From positions 1 through 35,819 of the forward strand of contig CAZPEM010000016.1 of assembly GCA_964585575.1 (NCBI GenBank): a stretch of 35,819 bases of DNA, read 5' to 3'. The notes under the pieces are model-generated. The model did no database searches. It worked only from the letters and a program-made list of their open reading frames with translations, and was not told the DNA's origin. The first letter of the stretch is position 1. Every line of letters starts with the position of its first letter. A program made the position numbers and the translations under genes. Shown in pieces: positions 7,158 through 14,216 of the stretch. Origin of the DNA: UBA4655 sp964585575 (GTDB taxonomy: Bacteria; Planctomycetota; Planctomycetia; Pirellulales; UBA1268).

Positions 7158-7439
7158 GTGGTGTGGGTACGGTATTATGTAGACGTGGAAACCGGTGAGC
7201 CCCACATCTACGGACACGGGATCAGCGAGTCGGAGGTCGAATATGTTCTTCGGCATGCAGGAGAAGACAGGCCCGGACGAGACGGCGCTCGTGTCGCTCT
7301 CGGGCAGACTGCATCGGGCAGGTATGTTCGGGTCATTTATGTGCCCGATGAAGACGACAAAGGTGTGTTTGTCGTGACAGCTTTTGAACTTCATGGGAAG
7401 CCGTTGAAGGCGTATCGCCGACGGCAGCGGAGGCGATAA
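7158..7439 (+). CDS. Small DUF4258-like protein, putative toxin
   Basis: 93 residues from GTG 7158 (SD AAAGGCGG seven bases upstream); a GTG at 7128 would add ten. The sequence VWVRYYVDVETGEPHIYGHGI begins a compact alpha/beta protein, followed by SEVEYVLRHAGEDRPGRDGARVALGQT, SGRYVRVIYVPD and a basic tail KPLKAYRRRQRRR. The HIYGHGIS-EVEYVL and GRYVRVIYV parts are like the RelE/BrnT/DUF4258 group of small RNase-like toxins. The next gene, two bases on, has the shape of an antitoxin, so I read the two as a toxin-antitoxin pair. Toxicity is not shown by the sequence. Confidence 0.6.
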   Translation: MVWVRYYVDVETGEPHIYGHGISESEVEYVLRHAGEDRPGRDGARVALGQTASGRYVRVIYVPDEDDKGVFVVTAFELHGKPLKAYRRRQRRR

Positions 7440-7441
7440 AC

Positions 7442-7639
7442 ATGGCTCAGCACTTGCCTACTGGATGGGATAACGAGCGGATTCAGCAATTGATCAAATC
7501 GTATGAATCCTCGACGGAGGAAGAACTGCTCCTGGAAGACGAGATGACTGCAGATTCACAAGAAAACACCACGGTGACAGTGCCGACGGAGCTTCTTCCC
7601 GAGATACGGCGACTTCTGGCCATCCACAAAACCGCATGA
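7442..7639 (+). CDS. Putative antitoxin of the DUF4258-like pair
   Basis: 65 residues, ATG at 7442 two bases after the preceding stop. Reads LPTGWDNERIQQLIKSYESSTEEELLLEDE, then a disordered acidic stretch and VTVPTELLPEIRRLLAIH. The acidic, partly unstructured protein and the coupled position are usual for type II antitoxins. The GW-x(2)-ERI/V-x(5)-YExQTEEE pattern recurs in many bacteria next to small toxin-like genes, from memory. No DNA-binding motif is evident, so autoregulation may be missing or unusual. Its end lies 33 bases from the broken reductase copy on the opposite strand. Confidence 0.6.
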   Translation: MAQHLPTGWDNERIQQLIKSYESSTEEELLLEDEMTADSQENTTVTVPTELLPEIRRLLAIHKTA

Positions 7640-7672
7640 CTCGCGGAATGGATTTTCTGGATCGGGGGGCGG

Positions 7673-7830
7673 TTAGCTGGAGCCGCCGTCGATCGGGAGG
7701 ATTTGGCCGTTGATGAAGGCGGCGCGGGGGCTTGTGACAAAGTAATCGCGCGGACGGCCTCGCGGACGAGCAGGATCGCACCGCGGAGATTCACGGCGAG
7801 CATCTGATCGATCTCGTCGTCTCGCATCAT
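7673..7830 (-). pseudogene. Remnant of FabG-like reductase copy
   Basis: Two blocks of the intact reductase at 8544-9296 are recognisable. The coding 5' block (7830 down to about 7752) reads MMRDDEIDQMLAVNLRG and AILLVREAVR. The 3' block reads SPRAAFINGQILPIDGGSS. Between them 312 bases of the intact gene (8623-8934), covering the catalytic Ser-Tyr-Lys, are gone; the junction sits at a CGCG shared by both borders. One base is also missing nearby, which breaks the frame. The start of the gene is replaced by the nucleotidyltransferase relic. It cannot encode an enzyme. Confidence 0.8.
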
Positions 7831-8029
7831 CGCGAGCCGGAGTCGGATGAGGTCTTCCAGCTTTCGCTGCCGCTCCACTTGGACCGCCGGTATCTCGCTG
7901 GCCGCACGGTTCATGGCATCGAGATCGTCGAGCGACTTGGCGACGGCCTTGAGCTTCCAGAGGTTGGTGGGCGTGCCGGTGCTCGTGGAACGCGTCGAGA
8001 ATCCGGGCGAGGAGCGGCGTGGCGTTCAT
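7828..8029 (-). pseudogene. Remnant of nucleotidyltransferase copy, joined to the reductase remnant
   Basis: Compared with the intact gene at 6528-7058, it keeps the start (MNATPLLARILDAFHEH), a central helix and the end of the coding part (DLDAMNRAASEIPAVQVERQRKLEDLI), and has lost two pieces. One deletion is 180 bases (borders at GTCRAGCGA words, 6690 and 6870 in the intact copy) and one is about 86 bases near GCGTGC/GCGATGC. The first keeps frame, the second does not. At 7828-7830 it passes, at a shared CAT, into the reductase remnant. Its ATG overlaps the hicA stop codon (ATGA at 8026-8029), so it is still wired to the hicBA transcript. Confidence 0.78.
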
Positions 8030-8274
8030 GGGGTCAAATCCAGATTACCGACCGAATCCCTGAAGAAATCGTCGATGTCCATCTGAAGATCGTGCTTGAC
8101 AATCTTGTTGAACAGTCCGACCGGTACCGTGTTGTTGCCGTGATCGGGGACGGTGGTCTTACGACCATCAGGATGCTCAAAGCGGATATGAGATCCCTTT
8201 TGCCGAACCGCGATGAAACCGAGATGTTTAACCCGGGCAATGAACTCCCGGAATGAGCATCGGCGGCGGGTCAT
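8026..8274 (-). CDS. hicA: HicA family toxin
   Basis: 82 residues with the HicA double-stranded-RNA-binding-like fold: FREFIARVKHLGFIAVRQKGSHIRFEHPDG at residues 8-37 in pieces, where the GSH His is the catalytic residue of HicA ribonucleases, followed by TVPDHGNNTVPVGLFNKIVKH. Length and motif order are standard for the family. It starts in an ATGA overlap with hicB and ends in an ATGA overlap with the nucleotidyltransferase relic. HicA degrades mRNA and is blocked by HicB. The hicB-hicA gene order is one of the two usual arrangements. Confidence 0.88.
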   Translation of the reverse strand: MTRRRCSFREFIARVKHLGFIAVRQKGSHIRFEHPDGRKTTVPDHGNNTVPVGLFNKIVKHDLQMDIDDFFRDSVGNLDLTP

Positions 8275-8492
8275 GAGGCTGTGCTGATTTCGAGGTCGCG
8301 GACTCCGATAAAGGTGGTGTCGATTTCCGAACGACTGGATTCCGGCAAACAGGCTTCTATCGCCTCGGCGATATTCGCCATCGCCTCATCCAAGGTGTGC
8401 CCGTAGCTGCGACATCCTTCAAGGACAGGGCACGACACGATGAAGACGCCCTCCGCGTCTTGCTCGATCACGATTGGGAAATGGCGTGTCAT
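8271..8492 (-). CDS. hicB: HicB family antitoxin
   Basis: 73 residues from ATG 8492 (GGAG upstream). RHFPIVIEQDAEGVFIVSCPVLEGCRSYGHTLDEAMANIAEAIEACL, read in pieces, is the partial RNase H-like fold of HicB, with the conserved D-x-GVFIVSCP-x-L-GC-x-S-GxT-x-DEA. A separate C-terminal DNA-binding domain, present in longer HicB proteins, is not seen; the protein ends shortly after. A TACAAT on the minus strand at 8522-8527 could be the -10 box of the pair, with no clear -35. The gene begins 51 bases downstream of the reductase stop codon on the same strand, so read-through from the polysaccharide operon is possible. Confidence 0.85.
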   Translation of the reverse strand: MTRHFPIVIEQDAEGVFIVSCPVLEGCRSYGHTLDEAMANIAEAIEACLPESSRSEIDTTFIGVRDLEISTAS

Positions 8493-8543
8493 GAAAAAAC
8501 TCCAGATCGAATTCCGGTTGTATTGTAAACGCAAAGAGAGCGG

Positions 8544-9296
8544 TCAGCTGGAGCCGCCGTCGATCGGGAGGATCTGGCCGGTGATGAAGGCGGCGCGGGG
8601 GCTCGTGAGAAAGTCGATCGCGCCGACGATGTCGGCGGGGGTTCCGAGACGGCCGAGCGGCGTGCGACGCTCGATGCGGTGGCGGTGTTCCTCCGGGAGG
8701 CTCGCCGAGAGGTCGGTCGTGAGGAAGCCAGGGGCGATGGCGTTGACGCGGATGCCGCGGGGGCCGAGCTCGCGGGCGAGGTTTTTCGCGAAGCCCTCGA
8801 GGCCGGCTTTCGTCGCGGCGTAGACCGAAAGGCCCGGCGAGCCGTGCGTGGCGACGACCGACGAGATCACGACGATCGATGGGCCGCCGGCAGGAGCGGC
8901 GTCGGCTGTTTTGGCTGGCCCGCCGAGCATCTCGCGGACGGCCTCGCGGACGAGCAGGATCGTGCCGCGGAGGTTTACGGCGAGCATGTGGTCGATCTCG
9001 TCGTCTCGCATCATGGCGAGCACGCCCTCGTAGGCGACCGCCGCGTTGGCGATGCAGTGGGTGATGCCGCCGAAGCGATCGGCTGCCTCGCGTACGAAGG
9101 CCTGCACGGCGACGGAGTCGGAGGCGTCGAATGTGGCGGTGAGGAGCCGGGCAGGGTGCTTGGCGGCGAGGGCGGCAAGCTCGGCGGAGGGCGATCGCGA
9201 GAACGTGGCGACGCGATCGCCGCGAGCGAGCAGCCGCTCGACGGTTGCCAGGCCCAGGCCGCGGGAACCACCGGAGATGAGCGACGTTGCGGTCAT
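8544..9296 (-). CDS. FabG-like short-chain dehydrogenase/reductase
   Basis: 250 residues, a classical SDR. The cofactor loop GGSRGLG is at 9-15, NAA at 84-86, and the active site Ser145/146, Tyr159 and Lys163 are present in VVISSVV and SVYAATKAG; the tail has PGFLTTDL and ITGQILPIDGG, as in 3-oxoacyl-ACP reductases. Such enzymes reduce 3-oxoacyl groups on carrier protein with NADPH, but many SDRs act on other ketones. Here it follows an AMP-forming ligase (48 bases) and an acyl carrier protein gene, which favours a carrier-bound substrate. It is the last gene of the uninterrupted part of the operon. A broken copy lies at 7673-7830. Confidence 0.85.
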   Translation of the reverse strand: MTATSLISGGSRGLGLATVERLLARGDRVATFSRSPSAELAALAAKHPARLLTATFDASDSVAVQAFVREAADRFGGITHCIANAAVAYEGVLAMMRDDEIDHMLAVNLRGTILLVREAVREMLGGPAKTADAAPAGGPSIVVISSVVATHGSPGLSVYAATKAGLEGFAKNLARELGPRGIRVNAIAPGFLTTDLSASLPEEHRHRIERRTPLGRLGTPADIVGAIDFLTSPRAAFITGQILPIDGGSS

Positions 9297-9344
9297 ACGG
9301 CTGCGGTCATGCTGCTGCGTTCATGGGGCTTGTGGCACGCGTCG

Positions 9345-10745
9345 CTAGCGGCTGCGACGGGGAGTCTTGCCGGCGGCGGTCGTGGCCGTCTTCGCCACGC
9401 AATCGACCACCCGCGGCACCGCGTGGGGCTCGAGCTTCTCGCGGCACCTCGCGATCGCGGCCTCGCGAATCCGCTCGCCATCCGGCTCGGCCGCGGGCAC
9501 GATCTCCGCGGCCACGAGTTCGCCCGTGATCGGACTGGGCACCGCGTAGACCCTCGCCTCGACGATGCCCGGCACGTCGCGAAGCACCTCCTCGACCCGC
9601 TTCGGATACACCTTCGCCCCGCCGACGACGATCACGTCGCTCCGCCTGCCGACGAACTCGTAGCGGTCGCCCTTCCGCTCGACCAGGTCGCCCGTGGCCA
9701 CCTCGGCCGTGTCGCGGTGGAGCTGCACGAGCAGTTCGCCATCCCGCCGCACGCGGACATGCGCTCCGCCCGGCAGCGACTTGCCGATCCATCCGGCCGG
9801 GAAGCCCGGCTTGCCGTCGGTGACCCGAAACACCTCGCCAAGCTCCGTCGTGGCGTAGACCTGCGTCACCTTCGCCCGCGGAAACACCTCCTGGACCATT
9901 TCCAGCAGCGGCCCGTCGGCCGCCTCGCCGCCGAGCGTGATCCGCTCGACCACGTTGCCCGAGAGCAGGTCGCGGTCGGCGGAAGTGACCACGCGGCGAA
10001 GGAGCGTGGGAGTGCCGGGAAGGATCGCGACCTCGTCGTCGACCACCGCGCGGACGACCGTGTCGGGATCGCGGCTGGCGGGCACGACGATCCGACCGCC
10101 CGTGAGCAGGGCCTGGAGCCAGACCTGGATGCCGGCCCACCGCGTCGCGTCGTAGACCAAAAGCCAGCCGCGGCCCTGCCACTGCTCGGAGAGCCTCGCG
10201 GCCGCCAGGAGCGAGTCCCAGGAATGGTCCACGAGCTTCGGCGGGCCGCTCGTGCCGCTCGTCGCCACGACGATGCGGGGGGGCACCGTCTCGAACTCGC
10301 TCCGCGGCAGGCTGCCTGCGGGAAGGTCGGGAACGATGAGCGAGTCGTCGAGGATGAGCCAATCGTGAAGCTCGCCGATCAGATCGCGGGCGTCTTCGGC
10401 CAGGATCGCAAGCGGCACATGCTGCCGGCCGCAGGCGGCGGCGATCGCGATGAGCGACTCCACCCGCTTCGCCCGGGCGACGATGCCGATCGGGCGGGTC
10501 TCGGCGAGCCTCGCTTCCAGCTGCATGATGCGGCGGGCGAGATTCGCGTAATCGGTCGTCGAGCGTTGGTAGAGCGTGGAGGTGGAGCCGATGTTCACGC
10601 CCGCGCTCGAGACGATCGCGGCCCGATCGGGCACCTCCGCGGCGACCGCGCAGATCGCCGTGGCGAGCCGGTCTTCCACGGGGGCATCGAGGATCGTGGG
10701 GAAGAGATGGGAGAGCGACACGGCGTCGGCCGATGCGATGGTCAT
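9345..10745 (-). CDS. AMP-forming acyl/aminoacyl ligase (ANL superfamily)
   Basis: 466 residues. Adenylation motifs in order: ATSGTSGPPK (161-170, A3), YATTE (297-301, A5), TGDL (351-354, A7), GRRSD (366-370, A8) and GGAKVYP (375-381), with a C-terminal Lys in TTAAGKTPR (A10). It activates a carboxylic acid as acyl-AMP and passes it to CoA or, more likely here, to the carrier protein whose gene it overlaps by four bases (ATGA at 10742-10745). The protein is about 40-80 residues shorter than typical fatty acyl ligases, mainly at the N-terminus, and the substrate cannot be predicted from the visible pocket. Ligases of this sort sit in several exopolysaccharide clusters. Confidence 0.88.
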   Translation of the reverse strand: MTIASADAVSLSHLFPTILDAPVEDRLATAICAVAAEVPDRAAIVSSAGVNIGSTSTLYQRSTTDYANLARRIMQLEARLAETRPIGIVARAKRVESLIAIAAACGRQHVPLAILAEDARDLIGELHDWLILDDSLIVPDLPAGSLPRSEFETVPPRIVVATSGTSGPPKLVDHSWDSLLAAARLSEQWQGRGWLLVYDATRWAGIQVWLQALLTGGRIVVPASRDPDTVVRAVVDDEVAILPGTPTLLRRVVTSADRDLLSGNVVERITLGGEAADGPLLEMVQEVFPRAKVTQVYATTELGEVFRVTDGKPGFPAGWIGKSLPGGAHVRVRRDGELLVQLHRDTAEVATGDLVERKGDRYEFVGRRSDVIVVGGAKVYPKRVEEVLRDVPGIVEARVYAVPSPITGELVAAEIVPAAEPDGERIREAAIARCREKLEPHAVPRVVDCVAKTATTAAGKTPRRSR

Positions 10746-11217
10746 TTTTCGGAAACCCTTTCGGAGAACTCCGCCTGATTCGTGAGCTGATTGGACGTCG
10801 CGGCGACCGCCCGCTCGTAGAGTGATACAAGATCGCCCACCGTGCGGATCGCCGGACGGCCGCCCTCCGCCGGCGCCGTCCTGAATGGATCAACCGCAAG
10901 GGTACGCTCCAAGATCACCACCGTCTGCGCGAGATCGAGGGAATCGAGGCCGATGCCGGCCGACAGAAGCGTGGAAGGCTCGAGAGGCCGGGGGGATCGG
11001 CCAGTGTCGCGAAGGACGGCGGCAATCGCGGCCGACACGGCGNNNNNNNNNNNNNNNNNNNNNNNNNNNNNNNNNNNNNNNNNNNNNNNNNNNNNNNNNN
11101 NNNNNNNNNNNNNNNNNNNNNNNNNNNNNNNNNNNNNNNNNNCCGGGGGGATCGGCCAGTGTCGCGAAGGACGGCGGCAATCGCGGCCGACACGGCGGAA
11201 AAGACGTCGTGGGGCAT
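10742..11217 (-). CDS. Acyl carrier protein (spans an assembly gap)
   Basis: The ATG at 11217 and the stop at 10742 are in one frame only if the 100 Ns and one of the two identical 55-base flanks (10988-11042, 11143-11197) are removed; this gives 106 residues. The core has SAGIGLDSLDLAQTVVILE, with the Ser of DSL as the phosphopantetheine site, and a first helix SAAIAAVLRDTG. It starts five bases after the stop of the PglC-type transferase and overlaps the ligase start. Its partner genes suggest a dedicated carrier for an acyl or amino-acyl group rather than the housekeeping AcpP, which is usually near 80 residues and more acidic. Confidence 0.82.
10988..11197. other. Assembly gap of 100 N flanked by identical 55-base ends
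   Basis: 10988-11042 equals 11143-11197 exactly, with Ns at 11043-11142. Collapsing them restores the acyl carrier protein frame, which is independent support that nothing is missing. The Ns therefore should not be read as a break in the gene. Confidence 0.9.
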
Positions 11218-11222
11218 CGGGC

Positions 11223-11945
11223 TCAGCGGCCGGCGTCGGGGTTGTATTCGGGCATGGTGGCTTCGCCGGGGGCGGAGACGCCGCGGCCGGTGAAGGCCTG
11301 GACGAGGATCTGGCCGGTCGTGCGGGCGATGATCCAGAGATCGACCAGCGGCCCGTACCAGCGGTCGAGCATCTCGACGTAGCGAACGTCCAGCTCGAGC
11401 CGCTCGGGCCAGGCCACCGCGTTGCGGCCGTGGATCTGGGCCCAGCCGGTGAGCCCGGGCCTCACAAGCAGCCTCGCCGCCTCCCGGCTCGAATACCGGG
11501 AGAGATACCGCTGCGGCAGCGGCCGCGGGCCGACGAGGCTCATGTCGCCGATCACGACGTTGGCAAGCTGCGGCAATTCGTCGAGGCTCGTTCGCCGCAG
11601 AAGCCTGCCGAACGGCGTGAGCCGGTCGCCGTCGCTCGAACCGTTGGCGTCGGCGGCACCTTCGCGAGCCGGCACCATCGAACGAAACTTCACGAGCGTG
11701 AACGGCACGCCGTCGCGGCCGCTTCGCTTGTCGAAGAAAAAGATCGGCCTCCCCATCGCGAGCCACACGAGCACGGCCGTCACGAGGATCACGGGCGCGA
11801 GGCAGACGAGCAAAACGATCCCCGCCACGAGATCGCATGCCCGCTTCAGGCCCAGCGCATAGAGGCTGTCGGGCCGCGCGGGGGCGGGCCGGCCGGCGGC
11901 AGCTGGCTCGGCGGGCATGTCAGGAACCGAAAGGGCGGCGGGCAT
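11223..11945 (-). CDS. Monotopic undecaprenyl-phosphate sugar-1-phosphate transferase (PglC-like)
   Basis: 240 residues from ATG 11945, 22 bases after the previous stop; an earlier ATG (12026) would overlap that gene. It has the small bacterial sugar transferase core: a re-entrant helix RACDLVAGIVLLVCLAPVIL (35-54), FDKRSGRDG and KFRSM at 86-90, the catalytic Asp122-Glu123 in SLDELPQLANV, then GDMSLVGPRPL and RPGLTGWAQIHGRN. It moves a sugar-1-phosphate from a UDP-sugar to undecaprenyl phosphate at the inner membrane, through a covalent Asp intermediate. The large WbaP/CpsE N-terminal part is absent, which places it in the PglC size class. The 30 or so N-terminal residues before the helix are Pro/Ala-rich. 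Confidence 0.88.
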   Translation of the reverse strand: MPAALSVPDMPAEPAAAGRPAPARPDSLYALGLKRACDLVAGIVLLVCLAPVILVTAVLVWLAMGRPIFFFDKRSGRDGVPFTLVKFRSMVPAREGAADANGSSDGDRLTPFGRLLRRTSLDELPQLANVVIGDMSLVGPRPLPQRYLSRYSSREAARLLVRPGLTGWAQIHGRNAVAWPERLELDVRYVEMLDRWYGPLVDLWIIARTTGQILVQAFTGRGVSAPGEATMPEYNPDAGR

Positions 11946-11967
11946 ATGGCTTCGACGGCGAGGAGCT

Positions 11968-13098
11968 TCACGAAGAGGATGGCGCGTGGGAAACGCCGCC
12001 GGGCGGCGCGAGCTGCCTTTTTGCACAGCGAGATTCTACCCCCCAGGCAAGCGCTACGGGCATCGCCACGAGCCACAGCGGCATCAGGGCCTTCACCCAC
12101 TCCGGCACGGCGGGCAGGAGCATCGCGACGCCAGCGACCCCGCCGATCGCCGCAAGCAGGCCGTAGAGCAGCGAGACGCGATCGTGGGCGATCCCGCTGC
12201 GGACGAGCCGGTGGAAGAAGAATTCGCGGTGGGGAAGCATCGGGTTGTGGCCGTTCCAGATCCGTCGGACCACCGACACCCCCGCGTCGAAGATCGACGG
12301 CCAGACGGCCATCACGAACGGCACGAGCACGAACGGCCGCACCTGCTCCGGGAAGAGCAGCGGCATCGCCGCGAAGAACGTTCCCAGGAAGGCACTGCCG
12401 ACATCACCCATGAAGATCCTCGCGGGATGCCAGTTGAAGACGAGGAATCCCGCGACCGCCCCGGCAAGGCACGCCCCGAGCACCATCAGCGGCGGCACCC
12501 ACAAGGCAAACCCCATCATGGCGACCACGAGACCGGCCACCCACGCCTGGCCGCCGCACATGCCGTCGATGCCATCCATGAAGTTGAAGGCGTTGGTCAA
12601 CCCGACGATCCAGATCAGCGTGATCGGCCAGCCGGCGATGCCGAGGTCGATCGTGCCGACGAGCGGCAGCGACACCGACCGGATCGGCCCGACGGCCGCC
12701 GTGATCGCGATCGCCGCGGCAATCTGGACGGCGAGCCGCACGATCGCGCGGAGCGGACGGATGTCGTCGATCGCGCCGACGACGCCGATCGCCACCGCGG
12801 GCAGGATCGATCCGAGCAGCGGCAGGGCCATGCTCGGCCAGCGGATCGCGACCGTGATCGCGGTGAGGGCCATCGTGGCGACGATCGCGATGCCGCCGCC
12901 GCGGGCCGTCGGCAACGCGTGGGCGCTTCGCAGGTTGGGCAGGTCCACGAGCTTCCACCGCGCCGCAAGGATCACGACGAGGTCCACGATCGCCGCCGAT
13001 GCGATGAACACGGCGATCGAGAAGCCGGGCCAGAACGCCGACTCGAGCGAATCGAACGAGGGAAAGAGCAACTCGGGCTCGGGAGCCTGAATGTTCAT
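11968..13098 (-). CDS. MraY/WecA-family polyprenyl-phosphate sugar-1-phosphate transferase
   Basis: 376 residues with about ten membrane helices. The family's cytoplasmic motifs are intact: RSAHALPTARGGGIAI (58-72), the Asp pair at 111-112 in GAIDDIRPL, NAFNFMDGIDG (169-179), GDVGSAFLG (231-239) and HREFFFHR (290-297), the HxxH-type loop. It transfers a sugar-1-phosphate (HexNAc in WecA, MurNAc-pentapeptide in MraY) to undecaprenyl phosphate. Position in a polysaccharide operon makes a WecA-like role more probable than peptidoglycan. It overlaps the aminotransferase gene by four bases. The C-terminal tail is long for the family. Having this and a PglC-type enzyme in neighbouring genes is noteworthy. 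Confidence 0.88.
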   Translation of the reverse strand: MNIQAPEPELLFPSFDSLESAFWPGFSIAVFIASAAIVDLVVILAARWKLVDLPNLRSAHALPTARGGGIAIVATMALTAITVAIRWPSMALPLLGSILPAVAIGVVGAIDDIRPLRAIVRLAVQIAAAIAITAAVGPIRSVSLPLVGTIDLGIAGWPITLIWIVGLTNAFNFMDGIDGMCGGQAWVAGLVVAMMGFALWVPPLMVLGACLAGAVAGFLVFNWHPARIFMGDVGSAFLGTFFAAMPLLFPEQVRPFVLVPFVMAVWPSIFDAGVSVVRRIWNGHNPMLPHREFFFHRLVRSGIAHDRVSLLYGLLAAIGGVAGVAMLLPAVPEWVKALMPLWLVAMPVALAWGVESRCAKRQLAPPGGVSHAPSSS

Positions 13099-14216
13099 CG
13101 TCGGCCCACCTCAGCGATCATGCCCGCGATCGATCGGGCCTCGTCGGGCCCGACATGCCGCCCCATCGGCAGCGAAAGGCTCGTGGCGGCCAGCCGGTCG
13201 GTGATCGCAAGCGGCCTGCGGCCCGCGTGGAAGCCCGCAAACGCCTCCATCCGGTGGCAGGCCGGCGAATAGTAGGCCCGCGAATCGACGCCATGGGAGG
13301 CGAGGGCCGCGCGGACCTCGTCCCGGGATGCCCCGAACGCGGCGGGATCGATCGTGATCGAAAAGTCCTTCCAGCTCGTCGTCGCCCCCTCGGGCAGCTT
13401 CTGAAGGCCGACGCCGGGCAGCCCGCCGAGCACGGCCGCGTAGGCCGCCGCGGCCTCGGCGCGGCGCTCCGCCGTCTGCGGCAGCCGCTCGAGCGAGGCA
13501 TGGCCGACCGCCGCGGCCATCTCCATGAGGCGGCCGTTGAGCCCGGGCAGGCGGCAGCCGTAGCTGCCGTCGTTGCCATACTCCCGCGCCTCGAGCACGG
13601 CCGCCGCGAGGGCGTCGTCGCCTGTCGTAACGATCCCCCCTTCACCGGCCACGACGAGCTTCGTCGGGGAGAGGCTGAAGACCTGCGCGAGCCCCTCGCG
13701 GCCGACCTGCCGGCCGTTTACCTTCGAGCCGAAGGCATGGGCCGCATCGAAGACGACGGGCACGCCGGCGGTCGTGCCGATCCGCTCGAGCTCGCCCATG
13801 GCGCACGGCATGCCGAACGTGTGGCAGCCGAGGATCGCGATCGTGCGCGGCGTGATCGCGGCCTCGACCGCGGCGGGATCGATCGTCCAGGTTGCCGCAT
13901 CGACCTCGACGAACACGGGCACGAGCCCCGCCCACACGATCGCCGCCGGACCGGCGAGGAACATGAAGCTCGGCAGGATCACCTCCGACCTCCCCGGCGG
14001 CTGCAGCTGCTCGAGGCTCCGCATGAGCAGGGCGAGGCCGACCGTGCAGCTCGAAACTCCGATCGCGTGTCGAACGCCGAGGACCTCGGCGGCGGCCGCC
14101 TCGAACCCCGCGAGCCGTGGCCCCTTCGTGAGGATGCCCGACTCGATGATTTCGCCGCACGCGGCCGCGACGCCGCTCGCCTCGGGAAGGTCGGGCCGCA
14201 CGAACGGGATTCTCAT
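13095..14216 (-). CDS. DegT/DnrJ/EryC1 family sugar aminotransferase (PglE-like)
   Basis: 373 residues, PLP-dependent fold type I. Visible: GFEAAAAEVLGVRHAIGVSSCT at 37-58 in pieces, the PLP-contacting Asp157 in VVFDAAHAFGSK, and the Schiff-base Lys186 in SLSPTKLVVAGEGG, the family signature. It adds an amino group from glutamate to a keto sugar. The preceding gene encodes a UDP-sugar 4,6-dehydratase, whose product is the usual substrate, and the starts and stops overlap by four bases on both sides, so all three are tightly coupled. Together with PglD (4288-4974) this fits the UDP-bacillosamine type pathway. The precise sugar remains inferred. Confidence 0.88.
   Translation of the reverse strand: MRIPFVRPDLPEASGVAAACGEIIESGILTKGPRLAGFEAAAAEVLGVRHAIGVSSCTVGLALLMRSLEQLQPPGRSEVILPSFMFLAGPAAIVWAGLVPVFVEVDAATWTIDPAAVEAAITPRTIAILGCHTFGMPCAMGELERIGTTAGVPVVFDAAHAFGSKVNGRQVGREGLAQVFSLSPTKLVVAGEGGIVTTGDDALAAAVLEAREYGNDGSYGCRLPGLNGRLMEMAAAVGHASLERLPQTAERRAEAAAAYAAVLGGLPGVGLQKLPEGATTSWKDFSITIDPAAFGASRDEVRAALASHGVDSRAYYSPACHRMEAFAGFHAGRRPLAITDRLAATSLSLPMGRHVGPDEARSIAGMIAEVGRR

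Noticed and set aside
2383..8492. An integron-style cassette array of toxin-antitoxin genes
   Set aside because: Genes lie on both strands and I see no recurring attC-like repeat between them, nor an integrase.
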